Positions 26,319-35,788 of a stretch of 43,669 nt of DNA are shown piece by piece. Origin of the DNA: Candidatus Gastranaerophilales bacterium (GTDB lineage: Bacteria; Cyanobacteriota; Vampirovibrionia; Gastranaerophilales; Gastranaerophilaceae); contig JAEEHV010000053.1 in NCBI GenBank assembly GCA_016280955.1, forward strand, positions 1 through 43,669, written 5' to 3'. A program made the position numbers and the translations under genes. Position 1 is the first letter of the stretch, and the number at the start of each line of letters is the position of its first letter. The notes below the pieces were generated by a model. The model saw only the letters and a list, made by a program, of their open reading frames with translations. It had not been told where the DNA came from and ran no database searches.

Positions 26319-26873
26319 ATGCACATATTACCAATCAACACAAATCAAACAAACAACAATACAGCTTTCGGTGCTGTAAAATACGGAAAAAGAAATCCCG
26401 GCATAAACAATGAAGTAAGAAAATTGGCAGAAAAAGCAAATGATGTTTTTGAAAAACTTGCAGGAAAATCAGTAGATTTGGACAGGTCTGCCGTACAAAG
26501 CCAATCGGCAAATGCTGATGTCGCTGTTCTTGAAGGAGTAATTGACGGCAAAAATATCGAACTCAGAATTCAAGGTCGTGATAATACAAAAGTCAACCTT
26601 GCTATAGGCAAAAATAATAACGGCAGAGTGTACAGAGAATTGGAATACAGTTCTAATCAACGTTATTACGGTTTAGCATCGGACGGTTTTGAAGAATTAC
26701 GTTCAACACCGTTGGTATCAGGTAATGCTTTGGATATCTGCAGCAAAGATGCTTTCAAATATGCAAAAGAACTTAACAGATATACTTCGTTTTTCGAACT
26801 GAATAATACTTTTGTACAGTATGCAAAGCCAATCCTTGAAACTGCTGAAAGATTTGCAGCAAATATAAAATAA
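26319..26873 (+). CDS. Small hypothetical protein with N-terminal TAFGAVKYGKR motif
   Basis: I do not recognise this 184-residue protein. It begins MHILPINTNQTNNNTAFGAV: an Asn/Thr-rich leader, then an A-F-G motif at about residues 16-18 equivalent in place to the I-N/S-F-x motif of three other small proteins here. A helical region (VRKLAEKANDVFEKLAGK) is followed by a beta-rich middle (VAVLEGVIDGKNIELRIQG) and a helical end (ILETAERFAANIK). There is no signal peptide. AAGGAGG, nearly a full-consensus ribosome-binding site, stands before the ATG, and a perfect GC-rich terminator follows, implying a well-expressed single-gene unit. Confidence 0.68.
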   Translation: MHILPINTNQTNNNTAFGAVKYGKRNPGINNEVRKLAEKANDVFEKLAGKSVDLDRSAVQSQSANADVAVLEGVIDGKNIELRIQGRDNTKVNLAIGKNNNGRVYRELEYSSNQRYYGLASDGFEELRSTPLVSGNALDICSKDAFKYAKELNRYTSFFELNNTFVQYAKPILETAERFAANIK

Positions 26874-26889
26874 TTTTTAAAGTTGTTTG

Positions 26890-26924
26890 AAACAAAGCGG
26901 GCAGTTCCTGCCCGCTTTGTTTTT
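26890..26924 (+). terminator. Intrinsic terminator after the 26319 gene
   Basis: AACAAAGCGGGCAG pairs with CTGCCCGCTTTGTT around a loop of TTC and is followed by further T. It is the most GC-rich hairpin in this part of the window and could also act for the converging minus-strand gene. Confidence 0.92.
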
Positions 26925-26934
26925 ATTAAAAGAA

Positions 26935-29466
26935 CTACATTTCGTTCAGTTTTTCATCAAGAAATTTGATTCTTGTAATTTCAAAAATCTTATCAGGGGC
27001 TGCCAGCTTCATTAAATCATCTGCTCTGAATGCCGGAATGTCAGAACCCTGACCGACTTTCAGATGAATATACAAGCTGTTATTTTCGAATCTGTATGAA
27101 CCGATTGATTTTTTATAATCAACTGTTTTTTCTTTGCCTTTTTTATTTTTCTTTGTTATTAAAATCTGCTGTTGAGTGAGTATATTTTCTATATCAGATT
27201 TAAAACTTTCCGTTAAATCAGTTTCGGAGGTTTTATGATAAGGGGTTATTTTGTATTCCGCCCACTGAGCCTCAATATCCACTGCCGTTGCATATCTTTC
27301 AACCGGTTTTATACTGATAACTTTTGCACCGTCAGGAAGTTTTGAATTAATTAATTCCGCCAAATCATTTTCGGAAATGTTATCGTATATCTCTATATCA
27401 ACCAATTCCCCTTCACTTTCGGCAAAAAGCGGAAGGGCAATTCCCATAGAAACCTTCATTGTCGGGTTAAAGCCCAGTGTATAAACCATCCTGAGCCCTG
27501 TTCTTGCAAGGCATTTATGAAAAGTATTCTGCCAGTCAAGATGTGAAAAATACTTTAACAAACCTTTCTTTGTTATTTTTAACCGATATCTGTAAACAGG
27601 AACAGAAGTATCAACATTAGCCCTTGTAGGATCAACGGGTTTTTTGTTTAAAACTCCCTGCGCCTGTTCGGAGGCTTTATACGGCTTTGCCAAAACCTTT
27701 TTTGTTTTTAAGTTTGTACAAACTCCGCAATTCACGCAATTATGCTCACAGGTTTTCTGAAGATTAAATTCTGCACCCTGCATCATTGATAATTCGTATT
27801 CTCTCTGCAGCCACTCTTTTGAAAGTCCGACATTAACAAAATCCCATGGTAAATTATCTTCCAAGTTGTATTCCTTTTGTGCAAGTTCTTCAAGGGTAAA
27901 ACCGCATTCCTCTGCCGTTTGTTTCCATACGTTTTTATCAAAATATTCACCCCAGGCATCAAGGTAGCAGCCTTTTTTATAAAGAGCATAAATATAATCA
28001 CAAAGATTTTTATCACCTCGTGTCAGAACCGCTTCTATCTGGGAAACGGCACTCTCGTGGTAGTTAATCTTAAGACTTTTTATATGTTTCGTTTTTTCCT
28101 TCAGATATCCGATATGTTCGGAAACTATATTCAAGTCTGTTTGTCCGCACCACTGAAAAGGAGTAAAAGGCTTAGGAACAAAAATAGAAACCGTACAGGT
28201 TATCTCCAGACCGTAATTCAGATTCATTTCCTGCTTAATTTGTTTTGACAAATATTTAAGTTTTCCGAGCAGATTTGCCATCTCATCCATATCCTGAATT
28301 GTTTCCGTAGGCAGTCCGGCAATAAAATAAAATTTTATTTTATTCCAGCCGTTTTTATACAATGTCGAAACAACATCAACTATTTGTTCTTCTGAAATGT
28401 TTTTCTTTATTACATTTCTCAGTCTTTGGCTCCCTGCTTCCGGTGCTAGCGTCATTCCCGATTTCCTCACAGACTGCATCAGGTTTGCAAGCTCAAGATT
28501 AAATCCGTCAATTCGCTGACTCGGAAGTGATACATTTATTTTACGTTTTATAAAATCTACAGACAGCTCTTTTATAACTTCATTGATATTTTTGTAATCA
28601 TTAGATGAAAGTGAAAGAAGCGAGTATTCCTCATATCCTGTATTGTTTATCAAATCTTTTGTAATTTTAATTATATCCTCGGCTTCTCTTTCACGAACCG
28701 GCAAAGTCACATGTCCCGGCTGGCAGAAACGGCACATTCTGCCGCAGCCACGCCTAATCTCAACGACCGCCCTGTCATGAACCGAGCTTGAAAACGGTAT
28801 AGGATATGAAGTTGAGGCATTTTCTTTATTTAAAGGAGAAATGCGTTTTTTTACACTGTTTACCCCGCTATTTACCCCCCAGCATCCTTCGATTTTACAA
28901 AGCTCGGCGATTCGTTCCTGCCTTGATTTGCCCTTGGTTTTCTCCAAAACTTCGCAAACCTCGACCATCATATCTTCGCCGTCACCGATACAGAATACAT
29001 CTATAAAATCACTCATGGGAAGCGGATTAAATGTACAGGGACCACCTGCAAAAACAATGGGTTCGGTTTCGCCTCTGTCAGAATTTTTTACCCCTATTCC
29101 TGACATTTCCAGCATTTTTAAAACCGTCGGATATGAAAGCTCATATTGCAGAGAAAAACCGATTCCGTCAAAATCTTTTAAAGCCCGTTTTGATTCAACT
29201 CCGTATAAAAAATCAGGCTTAAAATCAGGCTCCGGAGCATAAGCTCTGTCTGCGAGCATTCGTTCAATTTTATTAACTCTGTCATAAATTATCCTTACAC
29301 CGAGATTACTTATACCAATCTCGTATTTATCGGGAAAAACAAATGCAAATTTTACGGAGGAGCTTTCCCAGTCTTTGTTATACGACAAAAACTCTCCGCC
29401 CACATATTGGTACGGCTTTGTTGCTCTGTATAAAGCCTCATGCTGATTTCTGAAAAAACAGTCCAT
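26935..29466 (-). CDS. TIGR03960-type radical SAM protein with C-terminal DUF2344 region
   Basis: The 843-residue protein has an N-terminal cobalamin-binding-like domain without an obvious B12 ligand motif, a radical SAM domain with Cys241-x3-Cys245-x2-Cys248 (RRGCGRMCRFCQPGH), an Fe-S-like cysteine group CEHNCVNCGVC near residue 560, and a C-terminal TIGR03936/DUF2344 region (from about 625: YRLKITKKGLLKYFSHLDW then LGFNPTMKVSMGIALPLF). This fusion is a recognised family, conserved in Firmicutes and Cyanobacteria. Its substrate is unknown; in several genomes it is linked to ribosome- or tRNA-related genes. The Tag gene lies upstream in the same direction, 30 bases away. Confidence 0.9.
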   Translation of the reverse strand: MDCFFRNQHEALYRATKPYQYVGGEFLSYNKDWESSSVKFAFVFPDKYEIGISNLGVRIIYDRVNKIERMLADRAYAPEPDFKPDFLYGVESKRALKDFDGIGFSLQYELSYPTVLKMLEMSGIGVKNSDRGETEPIVFAGGPCTFNPLPMSDFIDVFCIGDGEDMMVEVCEVLEKTKGKSRQERIAELCKIEGCWGVNSGVNSVKKRISPLNKENASTSYPIPFSSSVHDRAVVEIRRGCGRMCRFCQPGHVTLPVREREAEDIIKITKDLINNTGYEEYSLLSLSSNDYKNINEVIKELSVDFIKRKINVSLPSQRIDGFNLELANLMQSVRKSGMTLAPEAGSQRLRNVIKKNISEEQIVDVVSTLYKNGWNKIKFYFIAGLPTETIQDMDEMANLLGKLKYLSKQIKQEMNLNYGLEITCTVSIFVPKPFTPFQWCGQTDLNIVSEHIGYLKEKTKHIKSLKINYHESAVSQIEAVLTRGDKNLCDYIYALYKKGCYLDAWGEYFDKNVWKQTAEECGFTLEELAQKEYNLEDNLPWDFVNVGLSKEWLQREYELSMMQGAEFNLQKTCEHNCVNCGVCTNLKTKKVLAKPYKASEQAQGVLNKKPVDPTRANVDTSVPVYRYRLKITKKGLLKYFSHLDWQNTFHKCLARTGLRMVYTLGFNPTMKVSMGIALPLFAESEGELVDIEIYDNISENDLAELINSKLPDGAKVISIKPVERYATAVDIEAQWAEYKITPYHKTSETDLTESFKSDIENILTQQQILITKKNKKGKEKTVDYKKSIGSYRFENNSLYIHLKVGQGSDIPAFRADDLMKLAAPDKIFEITRIKFLDEKLNEM

Positions 29467-29496
29467 AGTAAATATATTACACCAAATATAAGTAAA

Positions 29497-30039
29497 TTAA
29501 TATTTAAAACAACCCGTTTCGTGGTCGTTTACAATGCCGATTGATTGCAGGTACGAATAGATAATTACTGTACCGACATATTTCATGCCTCGTTTTTTCA
29601 GGTCTTTTGATACTTTATCAGATAGCGGTGTCGATACTTCAAATTTATCTGTCGTATTTTTAATTATTTTGCCTTCGGTAAAACTCCAGATATAATTTGA
29701 AAAACTACCAAATTCTTTTTGAATTTCCATATATACTTTTGCATTTTTTATTGCTGATTCAATTTTATTGCGACTGCGTATAATACCTTCATTTTTAAGA
29801 AGTTCTTCAACTTTTTTGCTGTCGTAACGGGCAACTGTTTCAACATCAAAATTATCAAATGCTTTTCTGAAAGCCTCACGCTTTTTTAAAACACAAATCC
29901 AGGAAAGCCCTGCCTGAAATCCTTCCAGAATAAGCAGTTCAAAAAGTTCCCTGTCATCATACTTTGGAACACCCCATTCTTCATCGTGATATTTTACATA
30001 AATATCGGATTTTTCATCAACCCAAAAACAACGTTTCAT
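29497..30039 (-). CDS. tag: DNA-3-methyladenine glycosylase I
   Basis: The 180-residue protein matches Tag in length and motifs: MKRCFWV at the start, YHDEEWGVP, LILEGFQAGLSW and a C-terminal NDHETGC. The zinc-binding residues of E. coli Tag (Cys4, His17, His175, Cys179) are matched by Cys4, His18, His173 and Cys177, and the catalytic Glu38 by Glu39. It removes 3-methyladenine from alkylated DNA, starting base excision repair in the cytoplasm. It lies upstream of the TIGR03960 gene on the same strand and could share a transcript. The function assignment is firm. Confidence 0.95.
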   Translation of the reverse strand: MKRCFWVDEKSDIYVKYHDEEWGVPKYDDRELFELLILEGFQAGLSWICVLKKREAFRKAFDNFDVETVARYDSKKVEELLKNEGIIRSRNKIESAIKNAKVYMEIQKEFGSFSNYIWSFTEGKIIKNTTDKFEVSTPLSDKVSKDLKKRGMKYVGTVIIYSYLQSIGIVNDHETGCFKY

Positions 30040-30171
30040 TTTTATCTCCGTTTTTAATGTTTTTTATTATACCAGAGATTGTTAAAATTTTGTAATATTA
30101 TGCTGCCTTTAAGCAATTTTATTATTCACAATAACTTTATTAATATAGATTAAGATTTTTGGGGACATATT

Positions 30172-32010
30172 ATGGGAATTACAAATACTGTAAGATTTTT
30201 GCAAGAACTCGGGGTGTACTCGGTTGAAGATTTGGTAACCAAAGCCGCAAAAAAAAGTTTAAATAAATTATCAGGAAGAACAAGATTTGTTTTAAAAGGA
30301 GAGGAACTTCAGGCTCTCGGGTTGGAAAGCGGATTTGGGAATATAAAACATCCGAGATTAGTAATCGGTGCCAATAATTCACAAGGTCAAAGTCTTTGGG
30401 GTGCAACAGTTTGTGATGCGTCCGGAAAACCTGTTCAGTCATTTGCTGTAAGTTATGATGTAACAAGAGGAAAAAATCCTGTATATCAAATGAGAAGCCG
30501 GTTTTTTGACGGAAATAAAAAAATATTCAGCGTTAATGAGTATGCTGACACAAACATATCAAGGATACCGGATTCGGATATTCGGGCTTCTGTTTCTCAC
30601 AACAGGGGAATAACAACGGCATCAATAGATGCAGGACAAGCATATCACAAAAATATTACTGCACCGAGCATAAATAAAGCTGCCGCTTTTTGGATGAAAA
30701 CAAATATAGGCTTAGCTGATGCAAAGGTAGTTGAGGCGGAAGTAAAAGCTTTGTCAAATGCGAATGAATTAAAACCCTATCTGGATTGGCTCAAAAAATC
30801 ATTCAAAGCCAAAGATCCGATTGTACAGCAAAAACTTGCCAAAGTCGGCAAAATGGATTTGAAAGCCGTTGATAAAGAACTTAATCTGCAAACAGCACAA
30901 ATGGAAAAGATTGAAGTGGAGTTTGATAAATTATACACGGAAATCTTTGGAACAAGTGAAAAAATCCCTAACTGGAAAGAACATTTTTATGTAAGACAGG
31001 CACCGACAACCAACCCGATAACAGGAGAAGCTTTGTCTAAAAAAACAATTACAAGAATAAACAAAAAAATGCAAAAATACTCGGATGTCAGAAGGCTTCT
31101 TGTTTGTTTAAGGGACAGAAAACAGGTATTAACCGGATTAAAATATGTTGATGAAAAATTTATATCAAAAATGTTTGAAGAATTGAACATAACAATCGGA
31201 AAAACTACCGACGAAGTTATGATTAAAGAACTTCGTGCTTTGAGAGGTTTACCGAAAGAAGAAATACTGGAAAAATCAAAAGATATTATCTGTAAAAAAG
31301 CAGGAATACCTCCTGAATTGATAAAACTGTCACCGGCACCGGAAGGATATGAGATAGGAGTATATAGCGCTTCCTTTGAAGAAACTCAAGGTCGTTTGTA
31401 TTATCACCCTACAATCCTGAATGCACCGGATGATATGCTTATCGGAGCAATCAGACACGAAATTGACCACTTGGAAGTTATGGCAAAAACTGCCAAAGCC
31501 ATGGGACTTGATAATTATAAAACCCTTGTTTGTAAAACAGAAAAACAATTGGCTATGTTTGACAAAGAAAATTTGGAAAAAATTATTGAACATGTAAATA
31601 CAGATGGTTTTGATGCAGAACCGTACATAAAAGCAATGAGTGAATACGTTAAACCTTTTGGCTCAATAAAAAATACGATTAAATATTTTTCAAATCCGTT
31701 GGAATTACGTGCTTATCAGGCAGGATTAGATATTGAACTGGCATTAAACGGTGGGAATATAGCTATCCCAACGTCAAATCAGCTTGTTGTGTCAAGATTA
31801 TGCTCCGACATACAAAAGCATATTAATGAAATCCAAAAAATCGCAGGTGAAAATGTTAATTTAGACAGTTATATATCAAACATTGGAAATCAGGCTTTAA
31901 ATATGGTCGAAAACCCGGGCTGTCAAAATTATATCGGTGAATTATTTAATAAAATTCATTTCATAGTCAAACGGGATTTACAAAACCTTAAATCCGGCGC
32001 TAATGCATAG
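30172..32010 (+). CDS. Predicted zinc metalloprotease (HEIDH) of unknown family, 612 residues
   Basis: I do not recognise the whole protein. Residues 429-433 are HEIDH within IGAIRHEIDHLEVM, an HExxH zinc site in a helix, and Glu511 in NPLELRAYQAG is a plausible third ligand of the gluzincin type. Upstream, YYHPTILNAPDD (about 407-418) resembles the strand that precedes the HExxH helix in small zincins. The N-terminal half (1-400) has a beta-rich region and long helices (about 190-260 and 300-390) of unknown role. No signal peptide, membrane helix or prodomain signature is evident, so the enzyme would be cytoplasmic or exported without a classical signal. GGGGA precedes the ATG. It converges with the TPR gene, six bases apart. 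Confidence 0.6.
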   Translation: MGITNTVRFLQELGVYSVEDLVTKAAKKSLNKLSGRTRFVLKGEELQALGLESGFGNIKHPRLVIGANNSQGQSLWGATVCDASGKPVQSFAVSYDVTRGKNPVYQMRSRFFDGNKKIFSVNEYADTNISRIPDSDIRASVSHNRGITTASIDAGQAYHKNITAPSINKAAAFWMKTNIGLADAKVVEAEVKALSNANELKPYLDWLKKSFKAKDPIVQQKLAKVGKMDLKAVDKELNLQTAQMEKIEVEFDKLYTEIFGTSEKIPNWKEHFYVRQAPTTNPITGEALSKKTITRINKKMQKYSDVRRLLVCLRDRKQVLTGLKYVDEKFISKMFEELNITIGKTTDEVMIKELRALRGLPKEEILEKSKDIICKKAGIPPELIKLSPAPEGYEIGVYSASFEETQGRLYYHPTILNAPDDMLIGAIRHEIDHLEVMAKTAKAMGLDNYKTLVCKTEKQLAMFDKENLEKIIEHVNTDGFDAEPYIKAMSEYVKPFGSIKNTIKYFSNPLELRAYQAGLDIELALNGGNIAIPTSNQLVVSRLCSDIQKHINEIQKIAGENVNLDSYISNIGNQALNMVENPGCQNYIGELFNKIHFIVKRDLQNLKSGANA

Positions 32011-32016
32011 CTTCTG

Positions 32017-33780
32017 CTATGACAGCTTTCTTATCATTTCGTGGGTTTCTTCATCTTCAGGAAGTATGTCCTCTAGTTTATACAAGTATTCCAAAGCCTT
32101 ATCATTATCCTTTAGTGCAGCATAACATTTTGAAAGGCTTTTTAAAACCGATACATTTGCAGGGAATTTTTCCAGTATATTATTGAAAATATTTGCCGCC
32201 TGATTATATTCTCCAAGCTCATAATATGTAAGTGCAAGTGTATTTTTTGTTTCCACGTCAGGATTTTTTTCAACGGCTTTTATCAAATAACGTTTTGCAT
32301 CTTCATATTCACCCCTTGCATACATAATTCTTCCTGCACAGAATAAAATATATTCGTGATGATGATTTTCCTTCAACGCCTTCATTATATAGTCCTTGGC
32401 TTCATCCAGCTGATTAAGCACCAGTTTATTTAATGCCATAAAAGTCAATGCAAGAACATTTTTTGGCTCAATCTCAAGAGCTTCTCCGTAATACCTTTCC
32501 GCCTCGGTGTTTTTTGAAATAGAATACAGGTAATTTCCGTATTCAAATATTATTTCAAAATCATTCGGCTGTAATTGTAATGCAGTTTTAAACTCATCCT
32601 CAGCATAGTCAAAAAGACGTTTATTCAAATATATTATAGCCAAATCCTTATGTGCTTTTGCCAATTTCGGATTCATTTTTATTGCTTTTTTAAGTATTCT
32701 TTCCGCAGTATCCGTATCACAAAGACTTGATGACAAAACAGCATACTGATGCAAAGTTTCAGCTGTAGCTGCATTTTTCAGAAGAACTTTATCATATACT
32801 TCTTTCGCTTTGCTCAATTGGTTAGTCTGAATATATAAACCGGCAAGCTTCTGTGCGGGTAATGTATATTTCGGATTCAAATATACCATACTCTCCAGCA
32901 TTGTAATTGCCGTATTCAATTCACCGGTTGCCTCATAGCAAATAACCAAATTGTATTTGTATGTCTGTTTCTCGGGATGCTGTGTCATAAGTTTTTTATA
33001 TATTCCGGCAGCCGCTTCAAATTGTTCGGTTTTTACAAGCGACATTGCGTAAGAAACCATAAAACTCTCATCATCTTCATCAATTTCATAAGCTTTTTTC
33101 AAATATTCTACAGCAGTCTCATGATTATTTTCTATCTGATATAATGAACCAAGATTAAAATATGCCATCGGATTCTCAGGATTTATTTCAATAACTTTTT
33201 GATAACATGATATTGCCTTTTGAGAATTTCCGGTTGCCATATATGCAGTGCCCAGACTGTTATATATGCCGGTTTTGTCTGAGCTTTTTTCTAATGCCCG
33301 TTCTAAAGGCGCAATAGCTGATTCAAAGTTTTTACACTTCATATAAGCCGTACCGATAACAAAATCAAATATGTAATCGTCAGGTGCGTAACTTGTTGCC
33401 GCAAAAGCATTTTTTATTGCTTCTTCTGTTTGCCCAAGTTTTAAAAGCAAAATACACAAACTCTTATATGCTTCCACATGCTCGGGACGAAGTTCTATTA
33501 CCTTTAAATATGCATTTTTGGAAGAAATAAAATCACCCAAATTATCATAACAACTCGCAAGATAAAACCAGGATGTCGCATCCTCATGATTAAATTTCAC
33601 AACCGTTTCAAACCTTGTTTTTGCCTCACTCCATTTTTCAAGATTAACCTCTGTCAATCCGGCAAGTTTATTAAGCTCTATATTATCAGGTTCTTCTGAT
33701 AAAGCCGGTACTATTAAACTGTATGCAGCTTCAAAATCCTTATTACCTACAAGTTCGTTTATCCTATCTATATCAGCCAT
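32017..33780 (-). CDS. Tetratricopeptide-repeat protein, 587 residues
   Basis: Almost the whole sequence is built from 34-residue TPR units, about 15 or more (for example YKSLCILLLKLGQTEEAIKN, then MAYFNLGSLYQIENNHETAV), giving an alpha-solenoid scaffold that binds other proteins. There is no signal peptide, membrane helix or fused catalytic domain. TPR proteins of this type occur widely in cyanobacterial relatives; the partner is unknown. It lies 21 bases downstream of the sigma-factor gene in the same direction and probably belongs to an rlmB-sigma-TPR transcript. The N-terminus MADIDRINELVGNKD has no strong ribosome-binding site; the ATG at 33780 is the first reasonable start. Confidence 0.9.
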   Translation of the reverse strand: MADIDRINELVGNKDFEAAYSLIVPALSEEPDNIELNKLAGLTEVNLEKWSEAKTRFETVVKFNHEDATSWFYLASCYDNLGDFISSKNAYLKVIELRPEHVEAYKSLCILLLKLGQTEEAIKNAFAATSYAPDDYIFDFVIGTAYMKCKNFESAIAPLERALEKSSDKTGIYNSLGTAYMATGNSQKAISCYQKVIEINPENPMAYFNLGSLYQIENNHETAVEYLKKAYEIDEDDESFMVSYAMSLVKTEQFEAAAGIYKKLMTQHPEKQTYKYNLVICYEATGELNTAITMLESMVYLNPKYTLPAQKLAGLYIQTNQLSKAKEVYDKVLLKNAATAETLHQYAVLSSSLCDTDTAERILKKAIKMNPKLAKAHKDLAIIYLNKRLFDYAEDEFKTALQLQPNDFEIIFEYGNYLYSISKNTEAERYYGEALEIEPKNVLALTFMALNKLVLNQLDEAKDYIMKALKENHHHEYILFCAGRIMYARGEYEDAKRYLIKAVEKNPDVETKNTLALTYYELGEYNQAANIFNNILEKFPANVSVLKSLSKCYAALKDNDKALEYLYKLEDILPEDEETHEMIRKLS

Positions 33781-33801
33781 TCCATTATCCTTTTATCTGT
33801 A

Positions 33802-34803
33802 CTAGCCGCCAAAATAATTTTTCAGTCCCGTTGTCAAATTTCTGTTTTTGCAGAGTTTCTTAAGTTTTGCAATTGCACGATTTTCGATTTGTCGTATTCT
33901 CTCTCTGGAAACACCATATATTGAACCGATTTCATCAAGGGTTTTCTTATTCCCGTCATTATTAAGACCAAATCTCAGAATCAAAACATCACGTTCTTTT
34001 TCACTAAGCTGATCCAGCATATTTTTAATATCTTCCAGCATACTTTCCTGAGAAACTATGTTGTCAGGTGCTATCGTTGATTCATCTACAATATAATCAA
34101 TAATTTTATTTGAATCATCCTTTTGACCTGTAGGAGTATCAATGCTTATAGTAGATTGGGTTGACTTAATTATTGAAGTCAGCTTTGAAACGGGTATTCC
34201 CATCTCGTCCGCAATCTCCTGCTTATTCGGAATTCTTCCGAGTTTTGTTGTTAAATCCATTGTAGCTTTTTTTATCTTGTTAATAGATTCGATTAAATGA
34301 ATCGGAAGCCTTATAATTCTTGCCTTGTCTGCAATTGCTCTTGTAATGGACTGCTGAATCCACCAAGTTGCATAGGTAGAAAACTTATAACCTTTTGTGT
34401 AATCAAATTTTTCGGTTGCTTTAATTAAGCCCATATTGCCTTCCTGAATTAAATCCAAAAAAGAAAGTCCACGTCCTATATATTTTTTGGCAATACTGAC
34501 AACCAACCTTAAATTTGCATTAATCAACACTTTTCTTGCCATCGGGTTCTGAGTTTCATATATTTTTTTAGCAACATCAAGTTCTTCCTCCGAAGAAAGC
34601 AGCGGAATTTTACCGATTTGCTGCAAATAAATTCTCACAGAATCATCTGAACTGACAGAACTCAGACTTTCCTGAGTTTTAGGCTCCTCGATTTCTATTG
34701 ATTCGTCATCATCATCTTCTAATGCTTCTATGCTGTTAAAATCTATTCCTTCATCAGAAATATCATCACCTATAATATTAAGTGTTTCGCTCTTTTTTAC
34801 CAT
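33802..34803 (-). CDS. rpoD: RNA polymerase sigma-70 factor (RpoD/SigA type)
   Basis: The 333-residue protein starts with an acidic stretch (about 15-45, [15 protein letters not shown]) and continues with region 1.2 ([20 protein letters not shown]), region 2 ([41 protein letters not shown]), region 3 and region 4 ([26 protein letters not shown]). The complete set, with no long non-conserved insert, fits a primary or primary-like (group 1/2) sigma. Cyanobacterial relatives often have several such factors, so 'principal sigma' is likely but not proven from this window. The start at 34803 follows GAGGAAA; the in-frame ATG at 34818 overlaps that site. rlmB precedes it and the TPR gene follows. 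Confidence 0.9.
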   Translation of the reverse strand: MVKKSETLNIIGDDISDEGIDFNSIEALEDDDDESIEIEEPKTQESLSSVSSDDSVRIYLQQIGKIPLLSSEEELDVAKKIYETQNPMARKVLINANLRLVVSIAKKYIGRGLSFLDLIQEGNMGLIKATEKFDYTKGYKFSTYATWWIQQSITRAIADKARIIRLPIHLIESINKIKKATMDLTTKLGRIPNKQEIADEMGIPVSKLTSIIKSTQSTISIDTPTGQKDDSNKIIDYIVDESTIAPDNIVSQESMLEDIKNMLDQLSEKERDVLILRFGLNNDGNKKTLDEIGSIYGVSRERIRQIENRAIAKLKKLCKNRNLTTGLKNYFGG

Positions 34804-34883
34804 ATTTATTTTCCTCATAACCGGACAGATATGTATTATTTTCTCTTTATAAATATTATTATACTAAATATGCAAAATTACGT

Positions 34884-35642
34884 CTATGTATTTTTCTTAT
34901 CTTTACAAAGTTTTTGCTTAACAGCCTCAAACAGAATAACTGCGGCTGCATTTGACACATTTAATGAATTAAAATCTGTCAGCATAGGTATTTTTACTCT
35001 GTAATCAGACAATTTCATTAATGATTTTGAAATTCCCGAATGTTCGGCACCCATTATCAAAACAAAATTCATATCTGTATAATCAATATCATAATAATGA
35101 TGCTCCGCATGATGGTCGGAAGCAATTACCCAGTAGTCGTTTTCTTTTAGCTTTTGTATCGCATTTACAAGACTGTTTGATTTGATTATATCTATATGAT
35201 TAATCGCTCCGGCACTTGTTTTTTCAACGGTTGAGTTAATCAATGCCCCCCTTCTTGAAGGCAAAATTATACCATCCGCACCGGCACATACGGCAGAACG
35301 AACAATAGCACCTACATTATGAGCATCTTCAACACCATCAAGCACTATTACAAACGAATTTTTCCCTTTGTGATTTTGTATAAAATCTTCCAAATCAGTA
35401 TATTTTACAGGAGCAAGCTGTGCAATAACCCCCTGGTGCTTTCCTTCAGGAACAAGGGCGTTCAGCTTTTCTTTTGCCACAAAACTGTACACAACATTGT
35501 TTTTTTGTGCCAGCTCCTTTATAAGTTTAATTTTTGTATCAGGAGCTGCATTATTTGCAATAAGAATTTTGTTAAACTCTCTGCTGCCCTTTTCCAATGC
35601 TTCTATAACCGAATTTTTTCCATATATAATTGTAAAGTCCAT
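34884..35642 (-). CDS. rlmB: 23S rRNA 2'-O-methyltransferase of the SpoU/TrmH (RlmB) family
   Basis: The 252-residue SPOUT enzyme has the family's knot motifs: VLDGVEDAHNVGAIVRSA (motif 1 with N and R), ILPSRRGALINSTVEKTSAGAI, LIMGAEHSGIS (motif 2) and LNVSNAAAVILFEAVK (motif 3). An N-terminal L30e-like region (about 1-75) with a YGKNSVIEAL start is typical of RlmB, which methylates G2251 in the 23S P-site loop. Closely related TrmH-type enzymes cannot be excluded without alignment. The start is set at 35642, with AGGATGA just upstream; the in-frame ATG at 35651 overlaps that site. The sigma-factor gene follows in the same direction. Confidence 0.9.
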   Translation of the reverse strand: MDFTIIYGKNSVIEALEKGSREFNKILIANNAAPDTKIKLIKELAQKNNVVYSFVAKEKLNALVPEGKHQGVIAQLAPVKYTDLEDFIQNHKGKNSFVIVLDGVEDAHNVGAIVRSAVCAGADGIILPSRRGALINSTVEKTSAGAINHIDIIKSNSLVNAIQKLKENDYWVIASDHHAEHHYYDIDYTDMNFVLIMGAEHSGISKSLMKLSDYRVKIPMLTDFNSLNVSNAAAVILFEAVKQKLCKDKKNT

Positions 35643-35788
35643 TTTGGTCATCCTAAAATCTTATAATATTGATTTTTAACATTTTGTTACAATAATTCAT
35701 ACATATAGTGTATATTTTAGAACTACAAGCATGCCATATATACAAATTTTAATTTTTATTGTACAATAAAAAAAAAGAGGAAAATATA

